A stretch of DNA of 41,821 nt from Candidatus Thiosymbion sp. (GTDB taxonomy: Bacteria > Pseudomonadota > Gammaproteobacteria > Chromatiales > Chromatiaceae): assembly GCA_018435665.1 (NCBI GenBank), contig JAHDND010000152.1, forward strand, positions 1 through 41,821, read 5' to 3'. The notes under the pieces were generated by a model. It was not told the DNA's origin, made no database searches, and worked only from the letters and a program-made list of their open reading frames with translations. Shown one piece after another: positions 1 to 8,020 of this stretch. The translations under genes were made by a program, and so were the position numbers. Every line of letters starts with the position of its first letter. Positions within the stretch are counted from its first letter, which is position 1.

Positions 1-107
1 ACCACCTCCACGACGTAGCGTGCCAGGTGCCCCTCGGGCAGCCACTCCTGTACCGACGGCGGCAACAGAAAGTCGATGTCGCGGTCAATCAGGTGGAACT
101 TGCTCAT
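1..107 (-). CDS. IS1182-type transposase, N-terminal fragment (runs off the left edge)
   Basis: The first 35 residues of a transposase are present, starting at the ATG at 107-105 and leaving the window at base 1. The start reads MSKFHLIDRDIDFLLPPSVQ and continues EWLPEGHLARYVVEVV. The pattern of an initial RxIDRD-type stretch, then LLPPSVxEWLPExHLARxVVE, is the typical opening of IS1182-family DDE transposases. The catalytic domain lies outside the window, so intactness cannot be judged. I did not locate the terminal inverted repeat in the bases that follow. It flanks galE and, with the IS5-type element at the other edge, brackets the window with insertion sequences. Confidence 0.8.
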   Translation of the reverse strand, partial: MSKFHLIDRDIDFLLPPSVQEWLPEGHLARYVVEV

Positions 108-239
108 CGTCGCAGGCCCTCGGAAGTGACTCCGCTATTCTACCGGACCTCCAGTGTCAGGTCAGGGGCTAAGTCCGACAGGCTGCTAGGCCAGGCACCG
201 AGCGCTGTGGGGAGCCCGGTGTGTTCATCTACCGCGGCC

Positions 240-325
240 AAATGGCTGCGTTTCGCAAAATGTCCCTTTTCGCGCCCCACCAAAATGGCAGTATTTCGTA
301 AAACGGCCTTTTTAGTTCCCCACAG
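240..325. repeat. Tandem imperfect repeat, two 43-bp units
   Basis: Unit 1 (240-282) and unit 2 (283-325) align without gaps, with 31 of 43 bases identical by eye. Both begin AAATGGC, contain TTTCGnAAAA and TTTT, and end with CCCCAC. Unit 2 contains the stop codon of galE (312-314). No function is recognised; it may be a small intergenic repeat family. Confidence 0.6.
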
Positions 326-1316
326 GACCCACGCCACCCCGCCCCGCCTGCCAGCGCCAGGCCGTCGCCACGATCTCTGTCAGGTCGGTATAGACCGGCT
401 GCCAGCCCAGACGCGCCCGGGCGCGGGTCGGGTCGGCCACCAGCACCGGCGGGTCACCCGCCCGCCGCGGCGCCACCCGCGCCGGCACCGGTCGGCCGGC
501 GACCGCCTCGACTGCCCGCACCACCTCGCGCACTGAGGCGCCCTGCCCGGTGCCCAGGTTGAGGGCCGCGCTAGCGCCCCCGGCCAGCAGGTCTTCCAGG
601 GCCAGCACATGGGCGCGGGCCAGATCGCTGACGTGGATGTAGTCCCGCACCGCGGTGCCGTCCGGCGTGGGGTAATCATCACCAAACAGCGCCAGTTCCG
701 GTCCCTGGCCTAAGGCGGCGGTGATGGCCAGGGGGATGAGATGGGTCTCCGGGTCATGGTCTTCGCCAATCTCCCCGTCGGGGTCGGCCCCGGCGGCATT
801 GAAATAGCGCAGCACCATGGAGCGCAACCCATGGGCGGTCTCGAAGTCTGCCAGCATGCGCTCGATCATCAGCTTGGAGGCGCCATAGGGGTTGATCGGC
901 ACCTGGGGACAGTCTTCGGTGATCGGCACCCGTGCCGGCACCCCATAGGTGGCGCAGGTGCTGGAAAAGATGAAGGCCGCCAGGCCGTGATCCCGCGCCG
1001 CCTCCAGCAAGGTCAGGGTCCCGGCGACATTGTTGCGGTAATACTTGCCCGGGTCCTGCACCGACTCGCCGACATAGGCATAGGCGGCGAAGTGCATCAC
1101 CGCCACCGGCCGGTAGCGGGCGAAGAGCCCATCCAACCAGGCGCGGTCGGCGATGTCCCCCCGTTCCAGCGGCCCCCAGCGCACCGCCCAGGGGTGGCCA
1201 TAGACCAGATTGTCGCCGGCCACTGGGGTAAAACCCGCCGCCCGCAAGGCCTTGCAGGCATGGCTGCCAATATAGCCGGCACCGCCGGTGACCAGAACCG
1301 TTCGCCCGTACTCCAC
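312..1316 (-). CDS. galE: UDP-glucose 4-epimerase GalE
   Basis: This is an extended short-chain dehydrogenase that interconverts UDP-glucose and UDP-galactose (or the GlcNAc forms) in the cytoplasm, supplying precursors for the polysaccharide genes to its right. The N-terminal NAD-binding motif TGGAGYIGSH, the substrate stretch SSTCATYG and the catalytic YxxxK in NPYGASK are all present, and the length of 334 residues is normal for GalE. I chose the GTG start at 1316-1314 because a GGAGGG ribosome-binding site (1322-1327) sits 5 bases upstream and the NAD motif then begins about ten residues in; an in-frame TTG at 1340 is possible but less likely. The C-terminus ends inside the second unit of the 43-bp tandem repeat. 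It stands alone, about 200 bases downstream of the Schlafen-type gene. Confidence 0.93.
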   Translation of the reverse strand: MEYGRTVLVTGGAGYIGSHACKALRAAGFTPVAGDNLVYGHPWAVRWGPLERGDIADRAWLDGLFARYRPVAVMHFAAYAYVGESVQDPGKYYRNNVAGTLTLLEAARDHGLAAFIFSSTCATYGVPARVPITEDCPQVPINPYGASKLMIERMLADFETAHGLRSMVLRYFNAAGADPDGEIGEDHDPETHLIPLAITAALGQGPELALFGDDYPTPDGTAVRDYIHVSDLARAHVLALEDLLAGGASAALNLGTGQGASVREVVRAVEAVAGRPVPARVAPRRAGDPPVLVADPTRARARLGWQPVYTDLTEIVATAWRWQAGRGGVGPVGN

Positions 1317-1321
1317 CGTTA

Positions 1322-1327
1322 CCCTCC
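1322..1327 (-). promoter_or_regulatory. Ribosome-binding site deciding the galE GTG start
   Basis: On the minus strand this reads GGAGGG, 5 bases upstream of the GTG at 1316-1314. It favours the GTG over the upstream TTG at 1340. Confidence 0.6.
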
Positions 1328-1359
1328 GTCCGTTATCCAAGCCCCGCGCCGCCTGACTC

Positions 1360-1399
1360 CCCTCCCCCCTCGCGGGGGAGGGGCCGGGGGAGAGGGGGA
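1360..1399. repeat. GC-rich palindromic repeat, copy 1
   Basis: A C-run/GCG/G-run palindrome followed by a GGGGGAGAGGGGG tail. The same element recurs at 32431, 33361, 34333, 36524 and 37805. It is the common dispersed repeat whose translation gives SPSPQPSPARGEG-type peptides. Here it is intergenic, between galE and the Schlafen-type gene. Confidence 0.75.
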
Positions 1400-1470
1400 T
1401 CAGTCAGGCTTGACACCACCCTCAGCACCGCCGCCCCCTGCCCCGCCAGCAGCTCCCGCGTCTTGTGCAC

Positions 1471-1503
1471 AGCGTGGAAGGCCTTGAAGCCCAGAATGAC
1501 AGC
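1471..1503 (-). pseudogene. Short remnant resembling the 5' end of a carbamoyltransferase gene
   Basis: The minus strand encodes VILGFKAFHA, close to the VILGFNAFHA that opens the intact carbamoyltransferase at 11490. About 30 bases align, and the ATG is ATA here. Similarity stops after the alanine. It suggests an earlier carbamoyltransferase copy next to galE, but the match is short and could be partly chance. Confidence 0.35.
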
Positions 1504-1536
1504 TATCGTGTTGGTCCTGATCAGAAACGTGCTGGA

Positions 1537-2811
1537 TCACAGTCCCATGAGGCCAATATCTGCTGCGAAGATGGTCAGCAACAATTCTGACTCATCCAGC
1601 AGTCGGTATTCCGGTCGCTTACCGGATAATGCTTCACTCCGCGCCAGAATGATGGGTACACCCTCGCCGCGTTTATCCATGAAGTAGCTGCGGTGGGACC
1701 GGATCTCGGCTCCATCAACCGGACAGCGGGCGAGCAGACTGGTAATGGCCTCGTTACGCGATGCTTGCCGATACGGAAGCGACTCAGGTGACAGGGTGTT
1801 GACCAACAATCCTGGGGTGTAGATTTCGAGGCGATCATCGAACATCCGCAGGCGCACCTTGCTCCCCGCCATGGAGTAGTCACGGTGAGCGACCGCATTG
1901 GTCACTGCCTCGAAAATGGCGAGCATGTCGAATTGCGGCAGGTCTTCCCGACCACCAGACGGCGGTTTTTTTGCCGCCACCCGCATGTTTTTTCTCACGA
2001 AATCGCAGGTTTCCAGGATCTGCTTGTCGAGGGGGCCGGTGATATCACGCGCATCGCGTTGATAGACGCTGCCGGCCAGTGGCAACGGCAGATGTCCTTG
2101 ATAGGCGACAGCCTGGATGAAGGCACAGGGAAGGAATCGTTCGGGGGCCCGGCTGGCCAGCAATACGCCGGCAATCGTCGGATGCCATCCATCGCGCTCG
2201 TCGCGATCCGCCATCGCCAACTTGGACAAGAGTTGTTCTGGAGCTTCATAGGTCTGCGCAGGCAAGAATCGCCGCCACAGTCGTTCATCGAGGTCGTCCA
2301 AGCCCGCGGCAATGACCGGTGTTTCGTCATAGCGGATAACACGAGACTGACTGCGCACCTGAAACAAACGCGCTAGTTGATCCGGCGGGATCGGGCGCTT
2401 TGACGAACCAACCCGATGGAAATAGCCACCCGGACTCTGGTGCACGAACAGGCTCCGCGGGGTTTCGACGCGTAGCACGGGTTGCTCGATGCCTGCCACA
2501 TCCGGCAGGCGCAATCGCTCGATCACGGGGGCGAGCGCCGGTTTGATGCTATCTTCACAAGCTTGGCGAACCAGGGCCTCGACAGCATCGAGTCTTTCGA
2601 GCGGGATACCGATCACAGCGCGGGTCTTGTCATCCACGCCAAGGACAAGAACACCTCCGCGGGTATTGGCAAATGCAGCCAGTTCGTCGGCCAGATCGTC
2701 TTGCTCAGGGCCCCGGATCCTGGTGCCCGCGAAGCGAACTTCCTTGAGTTCAAGGAAGCTGTCCTCTCCCAATCCGATCTTTACCAACAGTTCAGTGCGT
2801 GTCGCCAACAT
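1537..2811 (-). CDS. Schlafen AlbA_2-domain protein (putative nucleic-acid-binding, defence-associated)
   Basis: The 424-residue product has an N-terminal Schlafen AlbA_2 domain (about residues 1-130): ED-FLELKEVRF near residue 20, then DDLADELAAFANTRGGVLVLGV, the standard strand-helix core of these proteins. The C-terminal half contains FEAVTNAVAHRDYS, the GHKL-like/HATPase_c_4 segment usual in this family. The ATG at 2811 was chosen over an upstream in-frame start because it lies one base after the stop of the preceding gene (TGA at 2815-2813), with a GGGAG motif about 8 bases upstream, which suggests translational coupling. Family members act as transcription regulators or in anti-phage systems. 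The tight pairing with the PHP-ATPase makes a two-gene defence or stress module plausible; that role is inferred. Confidence 0.8.
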   Translation of the reverse strand: MLATRTELLVKIGLGEDSFLELKEVRFAGTRIRGPEQDDLADELAAFANTRGGVLVLGVDDKTRAVIGIPLERLDAVEALVRQACEDSIKPALAPVIERLRLPDVAGIEQPVLRVETPRSLFVHQSPGGYFHRVGSSKRPIPPDQLARLFQVRSQSRVIRYDETPVIAAGLDDLDERLWRRFLPAQTYEAPEQLLSKLAMADRDERDGWHPTIAGVLLASRAPERFLPCAFIQAVAYQGHLPLPLAGSVYQRDARDITGPLDKQILETCDFVRKNMRVAAKKPPSGGREDLPQFDMLAIFEAVTNAVAHRDYSMAGSKVRLRMFDDRLEIYTPGLLVNTLSPESLPYRQASRNEAITSLLARCPVDGAEIRSHRSYFMDKRGEGVPIILARSEALSGKRPEYRLLDESELLLTIFAADIGLMGL

Positions 2812-2812
2812 G

Positions 2813-5626
2813 TCAAAACTCCCGGCCCAGCCGCGCCCAGCGCCGGGAAAAGGCCTCATGCCCTCCCTCCATCACGCGGCAGACCTCCACCCTAACTGGC
2901 TTTTCCTGCAAGGCGCCGCGCTCGACCACGCCGCACTCACCAGACCGGTAATCGAAGGCATGCACCATCTCGGCGTCTCCATTAACGACGACATTGGGGT
3001 TGTGGGTGACGATGATGAGTTGGCGGCGCTTCTTGTTCTCGCGAATCTGGCGCACGATCAGGGCATAGATCAAATGGTTGTCGAGATCGTCTTCGGGCTG
3101 GTCCAGAATCAGCGGTTCATCGCCGAAAGCGAGCAGGAAAGCGAGCAGCGCCGCCGAACGCTGACCTTGCGAGCCTTGCGTGATCGCTTGCCAGTCCTGG
3201 CCGTCGCCGGTACGGCTATAGTCAATCCGCAGGTCATCATCGGGAAACCAACACTGCAGGCGATCGCGGAATTCCGGTCGTTCAAACTTGCGTTGCAGGT
3301 GGTTGCGGAAATGACCGCCTAAACTTGAGTGGGCCTGTTCAATACTGGCCTTGACCTCGGCAACCGCTGACTCTCGATCGGTCGCCGTCGCGATGCGATG
3401 GGCGAGTCCATCACTGGGCGAACCGTCATCATAGGTCAGGATATCGCTCTCAAACCGGCCATCCGGGAGGTCAAGGACCTCGCGCAGCGAGCGTTCGATG
3501 TGGCGACTGTCATAGCCGAAGCCGACCACCTCCATGCGTACGAAGGCGTTGGTCGTCAGGGTCGCGGTCAAAAACCGCTGGCGTGCGATCGTGATGCCTT
3601 TGCGCAGTTCCAGAAGCCGCAGCCACTGCGCCTGGTTTTGTTCGGCCAGATCGTCGCGCCTAGTCCGCAATCGATCCATTTCCCTGAGCCGGTCCTCCAG
3701 TCCCTGGCGCTCCTGAACCAGGCGCTCGAAGCCTTGCGGACCTTCGAGTCCCTGGGCAGTCAGCGTCGCCTGGAGAGTTCGATAGGCATCACGGGACTCG
3801 TCCACGCGCGTACGCCAGGCATTGAACAGCGCATCATCGGTGAAGGCCTGCGTCTTGCGCTCGACAACCTGACCGATCTTGTTCAGCGCCTGCCTGACCT
3901 TGACCAGATAGTCGTCGAGGGCCTGCCGCCAGCGCAGAATATCTTCATCCTGGCTCGCGTCGAATACGCCTGCGGGCCAATCATCCAGGAGCAGATCCTC
4001 CGCCAAGGCGGTGAGGCGCCCTGGAATAGCACCGAGTTGTTCGAGGCTGGTCTCGATTTCCCGCTGTTGGCGCAGTGCGCTTTGGTGCTTGCGAAGTACC
4101 TCGGCATGATGCGATTGCGTCAGGGTGTCGGCCTTCTGCCGAACATCCTCAAGCGTGCGCTCCACTTCTGACCGAGCATCAAGTTGCGTGTCGAGTTCAC
4201 GTAGCTCAGCCCTCTGCCGAAGAAAGGTCCGCTGCGCCTGTTCGCATTGCGCATGAAGCGTACCCAAATCTGCCGCCTCATCGATGATATCGAGCAGCGC
4301 ACGCCGGCCGTCACCGGCCATCGCCGCGATCTGACCCTGGGAGAGGATACGAACCGGGAAACGCTCACTGGTCACGGCCTGATTGTCGGCTGCGCGCCAG
4401 CTTCCGTCAGCGGCCCGTTCCTCAACGGCAGGGCCGGCACCATCCTGGCGCCAGCGCAGGCGAAACGGCGCCCCCTGCCGCATGATTTCGACACGTATCT
4501 CCGTGTTATCCCGCAGCGCGCCCTCGCCATCGCGACGTCTGAATGGAGTGGTAAAACTTTGGAATTGACGATAGGGTTCCGTTGTCTCGCCCAACCGCTG
4601 CAACTCCGTCTGCCGCTGGTAGGCAAGACGCAAGGCATGGACCATGGTCGACTTACCCGTCCCCCGGCCGCCGATCAGCGCGTTGCAGCAAGGACTCAGC
4701 GACAGTCGCTCGGCCTGTTGATTGCCCATGTAGCGCGCCCGCTCGATCTCCACGGCGGTGATGCAATGCACGGGCGTATGGTAGGGATCGAACTCCCCCG
4801 CATCACTGCGCCTGATTGAGAAATCCCCACCATCGAGAAGCGCGAGTCGCAGGCCCGTAAGCGAGGGACGCGCCATCTTGACCCAGGTAAAGCGTGAGCC
4901 TGGCGGGTTAAGGCCTTGGAAATTGTGACAGTCACTGCCGATGACGCGGGTGAGGGCGCGCGCCTGCCCCTCAACACTCGTGGGCAAGGGCAGCGCGGGA
5001 TCGACCCACTCGACGGCGAGCAGTTCCGGAATCTCCATGATCTGGCGGATGGTATGCGCATCCTGGACGGAGGCACGACTGCCCGGCTTAACTTGAAGCA
5101 GCCCCTTATCTTGATCGGCATGCGCCGGAATAGGGATGCCGCCGGCCTCGAGAACCGCAAGCACGACCTTCGCGGCGCTTTCCTGTGTCACACCGTCGCT
5201 ATCACCCCGTGTCCCTTGGTATTTAACGACCGCCAGCAGATCGTTAATCTGCCGCTCGGTGGCCGACGGATCGAAGGTTGCAAGTAGATGCAGGCCCCCG
5301 TTGACCGAGATCTCAACGCCAGGAAACAGCGTCAATTCACGAAAGCCCATCGGGGCCTCACCGCATGTTGCCGCCTCTTTCATGTGGCGGTAAGCGGTCT
5401 GTAACCTGCCGATCCAATCCCCGGTGTTGTGATCAGTAACCGCAACGCAGTCGATGCCGGCGGCCATGTATTTCATGAGCCAAGTTTCCGGGGTGACCTC
5501 AGTCGGGGTGCCGATGGCTTTCTGCCAGGCGTGGGTATCCAGCGATGCAGGGGTATGGGTATGGAAATCGAACTTCCACCAGCGCGATCCGGGATAGAGC
5601 CAGGCGTTGTTCCTCTGATTGATCAT
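2813..5626 (-). CDS. PHP-domain phosphoesterase fused to SMC/ABC-type ATPase (TrlF-like)
   Basis: The 937-residue protein opens with a PHP metal-dependent phosphoesterase domain. Metal ligands visible are FHTH (H22, H24), TDHN (64-67), GVEIS with E105, H113, H169 and SDCH (231-234), so the site looks intact. An ABC ATPase follows: Walker A GGRGTGKST (319-327), a central region rich in heptads, Q, E and R (about 450-720) that should form a coiled coil, signature GSQGQRS (from 818), Walker B LILDQPEDDLDN (around 842-850) and H-loop TH (874-875). The layout matches large PHP-ATPase proteins found near defence genes. An AGAGG ribosome-binding site (5634-5638) precedes the ATG at 5626. Nucleotide or nucleic-acid cleavage gated by the ATPase is an inference; the substrate is unknown. 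Confidence 0.85.
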   Translation of the reverse strand: MINQRNNAWLYPGSRWWKFDFHTHTPASLDTHAWQKAIGTPTEVTPETWLMKYMAAGIDCVAVTDHNTGDWIGRLQTAYRHMKEAATCGEAPMGFRELTLFPGVEISVNGGLHLLATFDPSATERQINDLLAVVKYQGTRGDSDGVTQESAAKVVLAVLEAGGIPIPAHADQDKGLLQVKPGSRASVQDAHTIRQIMEIPELLAVEWVDPALPLPTSVEGQARALTRVIGSDCHNFQGLNPPGSRFTWVKMARPSLTGLRLALLDGGDFSIRRSDAGEFDPYHTPVHCITAVEIERARYMGNQQAERLSLSPCCNALIGGRGTGKSTMVHALRLAYQRQTELQRLGETTEPYRQFQSFTTPFRRRDGEGALRDNTEIRVEIMRQGAPFRLRWRQDGAGPAVEERAADGSWRAADNQAVTSERFPVRILSQGQIAAMAGDGRRALLDIIDEAADLGTLHAQCEQAQRTFLRQRAELRELDTQLDARSEVERTLEDVRQKADTLTQSHHAEVLRKHQSALRQQREIETSLEQLGAIPGRLTALAEDLLLDDWPAGVFDASQDEDILRWRQALDDYLVKVRQALNKIGQVVERKTQAFTDDALFNAWRTRVDESRDAYRTLQATLTAQGLEGPQGFERLVQERQGLEDRLREMDRLRTRRDDLAEQNQAQWLRLLELRKGITIARQRFLTATLTTNAFVRMEVVGFGYDSRHIERSLREVLDLPDGRFESDILTYDDGSPSDGLAHRIATATDRESAVAEVKASIEQAHSSLGGHFRNHLQRKFERPEFRDRLQCWFPDDDLRIDYSRTGDGQDWQAITQGSQGQRSAALLAFLLAFGDEPLILDQPEDDLDNHLIYALIVRQIRENKKRRQLIIVTHNPNVVVNGDAEMVHAFDYRSGECGVVERGALQEKPVRVEVCRVMEGGHEAFSRRWARLGREF

Positions 5627-5722
5627 CAGGTTACCTCTCGCATCCAGTCAGGAAATAAATTCTCACTCGACCCGCTCCCCCTCTCAACAGCCCCTCTTCA
5701 ACTTCCGACCCAAGTCCTCCGC

Positions 5723-6110
5723 CTACCTGGCCATCAGCGCCAGATGCCCGCCGGGCAGGAAGGACAATGCCCCGGCCAGCATGCTGATGGCATAGATGCC
5801 CATGGCGTGCAGGGGCGCGATGTCGATACCCAACCAGTGCAGCAGACAATAAAAGCCCCAGGCCTCCGCCCCCCAGGCGAGGAGGCCGAGGCCCAGACCC
5901 GTCAGCAGGCGTCTGGGGGCGAGCAACTGGCGGGCATGATCCAGGATCGCCAGCGTCCCGGTGCGGACCGATCCCCAGCGGCCGTGAAGCGGCAGCAAAT
6001 TCAGCATGCCGCGCGCGACGCGCGGGCGGGTCAGGAGTACCAGCAGGCCCGCCACCAGGAGCGGCGATGATGGCGAGTTTCCGCAGGCGGCGCTCCTGCA
6101 ACTGCGGCCG
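5723..6110 (-). pseudogene. Decayed flippase-like (LPG-synthase/UPF0104 type) membrane protein gene
   Basis: A hydrophobic frame at 6055-5723 reads GIYAISMLAGALSFLPGG near its end, the conserved C-terminal signature of the lysylphosphatidylglycerol-synthase transmembrane family, but it stops a few residues later where the family normally continues. Upstream, the frame is lost near 6060 and continues in another frame (ERRLRKLAIIA, then a shift to ALLVAGLLVLL). At least one indel has therefore broken the gene, and the 5' part is missing. The remaining bases up to 6282 contain no gene I can name; a short peptide ending IPEALFVRLRF, stopping at 6145-6143, may be the tail of another lost gene. The gene may once have belonged with the DprE1-like oxidase upstream. 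Confidence 0.6.
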
Positions 6111-6282
6111 GTCCGGTGGCGACGGGACGCCTGCTTCAGCCATCAGAACCGCAGCCGCACGAAGAGGGCCTCGGGGATAAGGCGGATGACCGACCACTCC
6201 CGTGTTCAGACCATTGACCGCCGCAACCCTTGGCCCAGCATTACGCCTCCCAAGCCACCGCATCAACAATTACACAAGCGCA

Positions 6283-7593
6283 CTACACCCTAACGCCAAA
6301 CATTCGCTTCCAAAAACTGGATAAGAGCATTGGCTCCACAAAGGCTTTGAACGCCTCTAACCGGGCATAAGCGCTCAGGAACATCGCCACACTCATCCGC
6401 GCATCCTTCGCCGGATAGAGCGCACCCCCAGCCTCCGCCACCACCTCATCCAGCTCCTCCATCAGCCGCAGCGTCTTCGTCCCCCGCATCGGAAAATCCA
6501 ACGCAATCGTCACCCCCGGCCGCGGAAACGACAGCATCCCCAGGGACGGCTGGTCGCCAAAGCGCTTCAGCACCGCCAGGAACGACCCCTGCCCGCTCTT
6601 GGCGATCCGTGCCAGAAGTTCCGTCAGTGCCGGTTCCGCCGTCTCCGGCGGTAGCACGCACTGATACTGCAAAAAGCCCTTGGGGCCATAGATCCGGTTC
6701 CAGTGTCCGATGGCGTCGAGCGGATAGAAGAAAGGCTCGTAATGCGTCAGGAACCGGCCTTCGGGCTTGCGGGCATAGAGGGCATTGAAGGCCTTGAGGC
6801 TGAAGCGGTTGATCAGCGAAAGCGGCGGCGTGAAGGGCACGGTGAGCAGGCCATGGGCCTTGGGCCACTTCCCCTGACCCGCCGCGGCGGGTGCGAAGTC
6901 GCCGCTGAGCAGGATGCCCCGGCCCAGGGCCGTGCCGGTCGCCGCGCAATCCACCCAGGCCACGGTGAACTCATGCTCACGATCCGATACTTCCGCCAGT
7001 TCGAAGAATTCCCGCAGGTTGGCGAAGCGCCGGCTCTCGGCCTGAATCCAGGGGCCTTCGATGGCCCGCAGTTGGATCTCCACCCAGGTGATGAGCCCGG
7101 TCAACCCCAACCCGCCGAGGGTGGCGGCGAACCACTCGGGGTTTTCGTTGGGCGAGCAGACCCGGCGGCTGCCATCGGAGCGCACCAGTTCGAAGGCGCG
7201 GACGTGATGACCGAAGCTGCCGGCGCGGTGATGGTTCTTGCCATGCACGTCGTTGGCTACCGCCCCGCCCAGGGTGACGAAGCGGGTGCCGGGGGTGACG
7301 GGCAGGAACCAGCCCTGGGGGACGATGAGGTCGAGGATCTCGGACAACAGCACCCCGGCCTCGGCGCGCAGGACACCCGTCTCGCAGTCGAAGGCGATGA
7401 AGCGATCCAGCCCGCGACCGAGCAGGAGGTGGCCGCCGTCGTTGAGGCAGACATCGCCATAGCTACGGCCATTGCCAAACACCAGCAGCGGCAGGTCGCT
7501 GGCGGGCAGCGGGGCCTGGCGATTGGTGAGCCGGGTGACCTTGGCCGGGGTGGCCTGGGGGTAGCGGCCCCAGGATTCGAGGCGCTGGGTCAT
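6283..7593 (-). CDS. FAD-binding oxidoreductase, DprE1-like (decaprenylphosphoryl-ribose oxidase type)
   Basis: The 436-residue protein has a PCMH-type FAD domain: FGNGRSYGD near residue 40 and GTRFVTLGGAVANDVHGKNH (about 100-122), followed by HRAGSFGHH. These closely follow the FAD-binding stretches of mycobacterial DprE1. The C-terminal YPAKDARMS supplies the lysine corresponding to the catalytic Lys of DprE1 (YxxKDxRxS). The enzyme would oxidise a lipid-linked sugar at C2'. The ATG at 7593 overlaps the stop of the UbiA remnant by four bases (ATGA), so they were once translated together. A reductase partner (DprE2) is not present here and the prenyltransferase is truncated, so the pathway is incomplete in this window. 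Confidence 0.82.
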   Translation of the reverse strand: MTQRLESWGRYPQATPAKVTRLTNRQAPLPASDLPLLVFGNGRSYGDVCLNDGGHLLLGRGLDRFIAFDCETGVLRAEAGVLLSEILDLIVPQGWFLPVTPGTRFVTLGGAVANDVHGKNHHRAGSFGHHVRAFELVRSDGSRRVCSPNENPEWFAATLGGLGLTGLITWVEIQLRAIEGPWIQAESRRFANLREFFELAEVSDREHEFTVAWVDCAATGTALGRGILLSGDFAPAAAGQGKWPKAHGLLTVPFTPPLSLINRFSLKAFNALYARKPEGRFLTHYEPFFYPLDAIGHWNRIYGPKGFLQYQCVLPPETAEPALTELLARIAKSGQGSFLAVLKRFGDQPSLGMLSFPRPGVTIALDFPMRGTKTLRLMEELDEVVAEAGGALYPAKDARMSVAMFLSAYARLEAFKAFVEPMLLSSFWKRMFGVRV

Positions 7594-8002
7594 CGGGGGA
7601 AGCCAAGCGTCGCCAACAGGATGATCCCCGCGACGCCGATCCCCAGGCCCAAGCTGACGCGGTCGCGCAGGGCGAAGACCACCGGGTCGTCGTCCATCTC
7701 GCCGCGATGGGCCTTGAACCAGAGGCGGCTGATCCAGTAAAGCAGCAGCGGACAGACCAGCCAGAGCACCTGGGGCGTGGCGTAGAGCTGCCGGGCCGGG
7801 GCGCTGTCGATATAGAGCGCCAGCACCAGGACGGCGGCGAGCCCCGCCCCGGTGCCGAGGGTCTGCACCAAGGGCAGGTCATCCACGTGCCAGCCGCGAC
7901 CGGCGGCGGTGAGCTCGCCGCGCCGCCGCAGGCCGTCGAGCTCCGTATAACGCTTGGCGAGTGCCAGGCTCAAAAAGATGAACAAGGAGAAGCCGGCAAT
8001 CG
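7590..8002 (-). pseudogene. UbiA-type prenyltransferase, 5'-truncated remnant
   Basis: Only the C-terminal 130 or so residues of a UbiA-family membrane prenyltransferase (decaprenyl-phosphate phosphoribosyltransferase type) remain: FSLFIFLSLALAKRY, then a helix-rich stretch, YWISRLWFKAHRGEM and DDDPVVFALRDR. The family is normally about 290 residues or longer. A stop codon lies directly upstream of the remnant and no ATG is available; only a TTG at 7985 could start translation. The homology begins about 19 bases after the glycosyltransferase stop at 8021, so a deletion probably removed the N-terminal half. Loss of the N-terminal aspartate-rich motif should abolish catalysis. Confidence 0.7.
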
Positions 8003-8020
8003 GTCAGCCGCACCCAGCCC

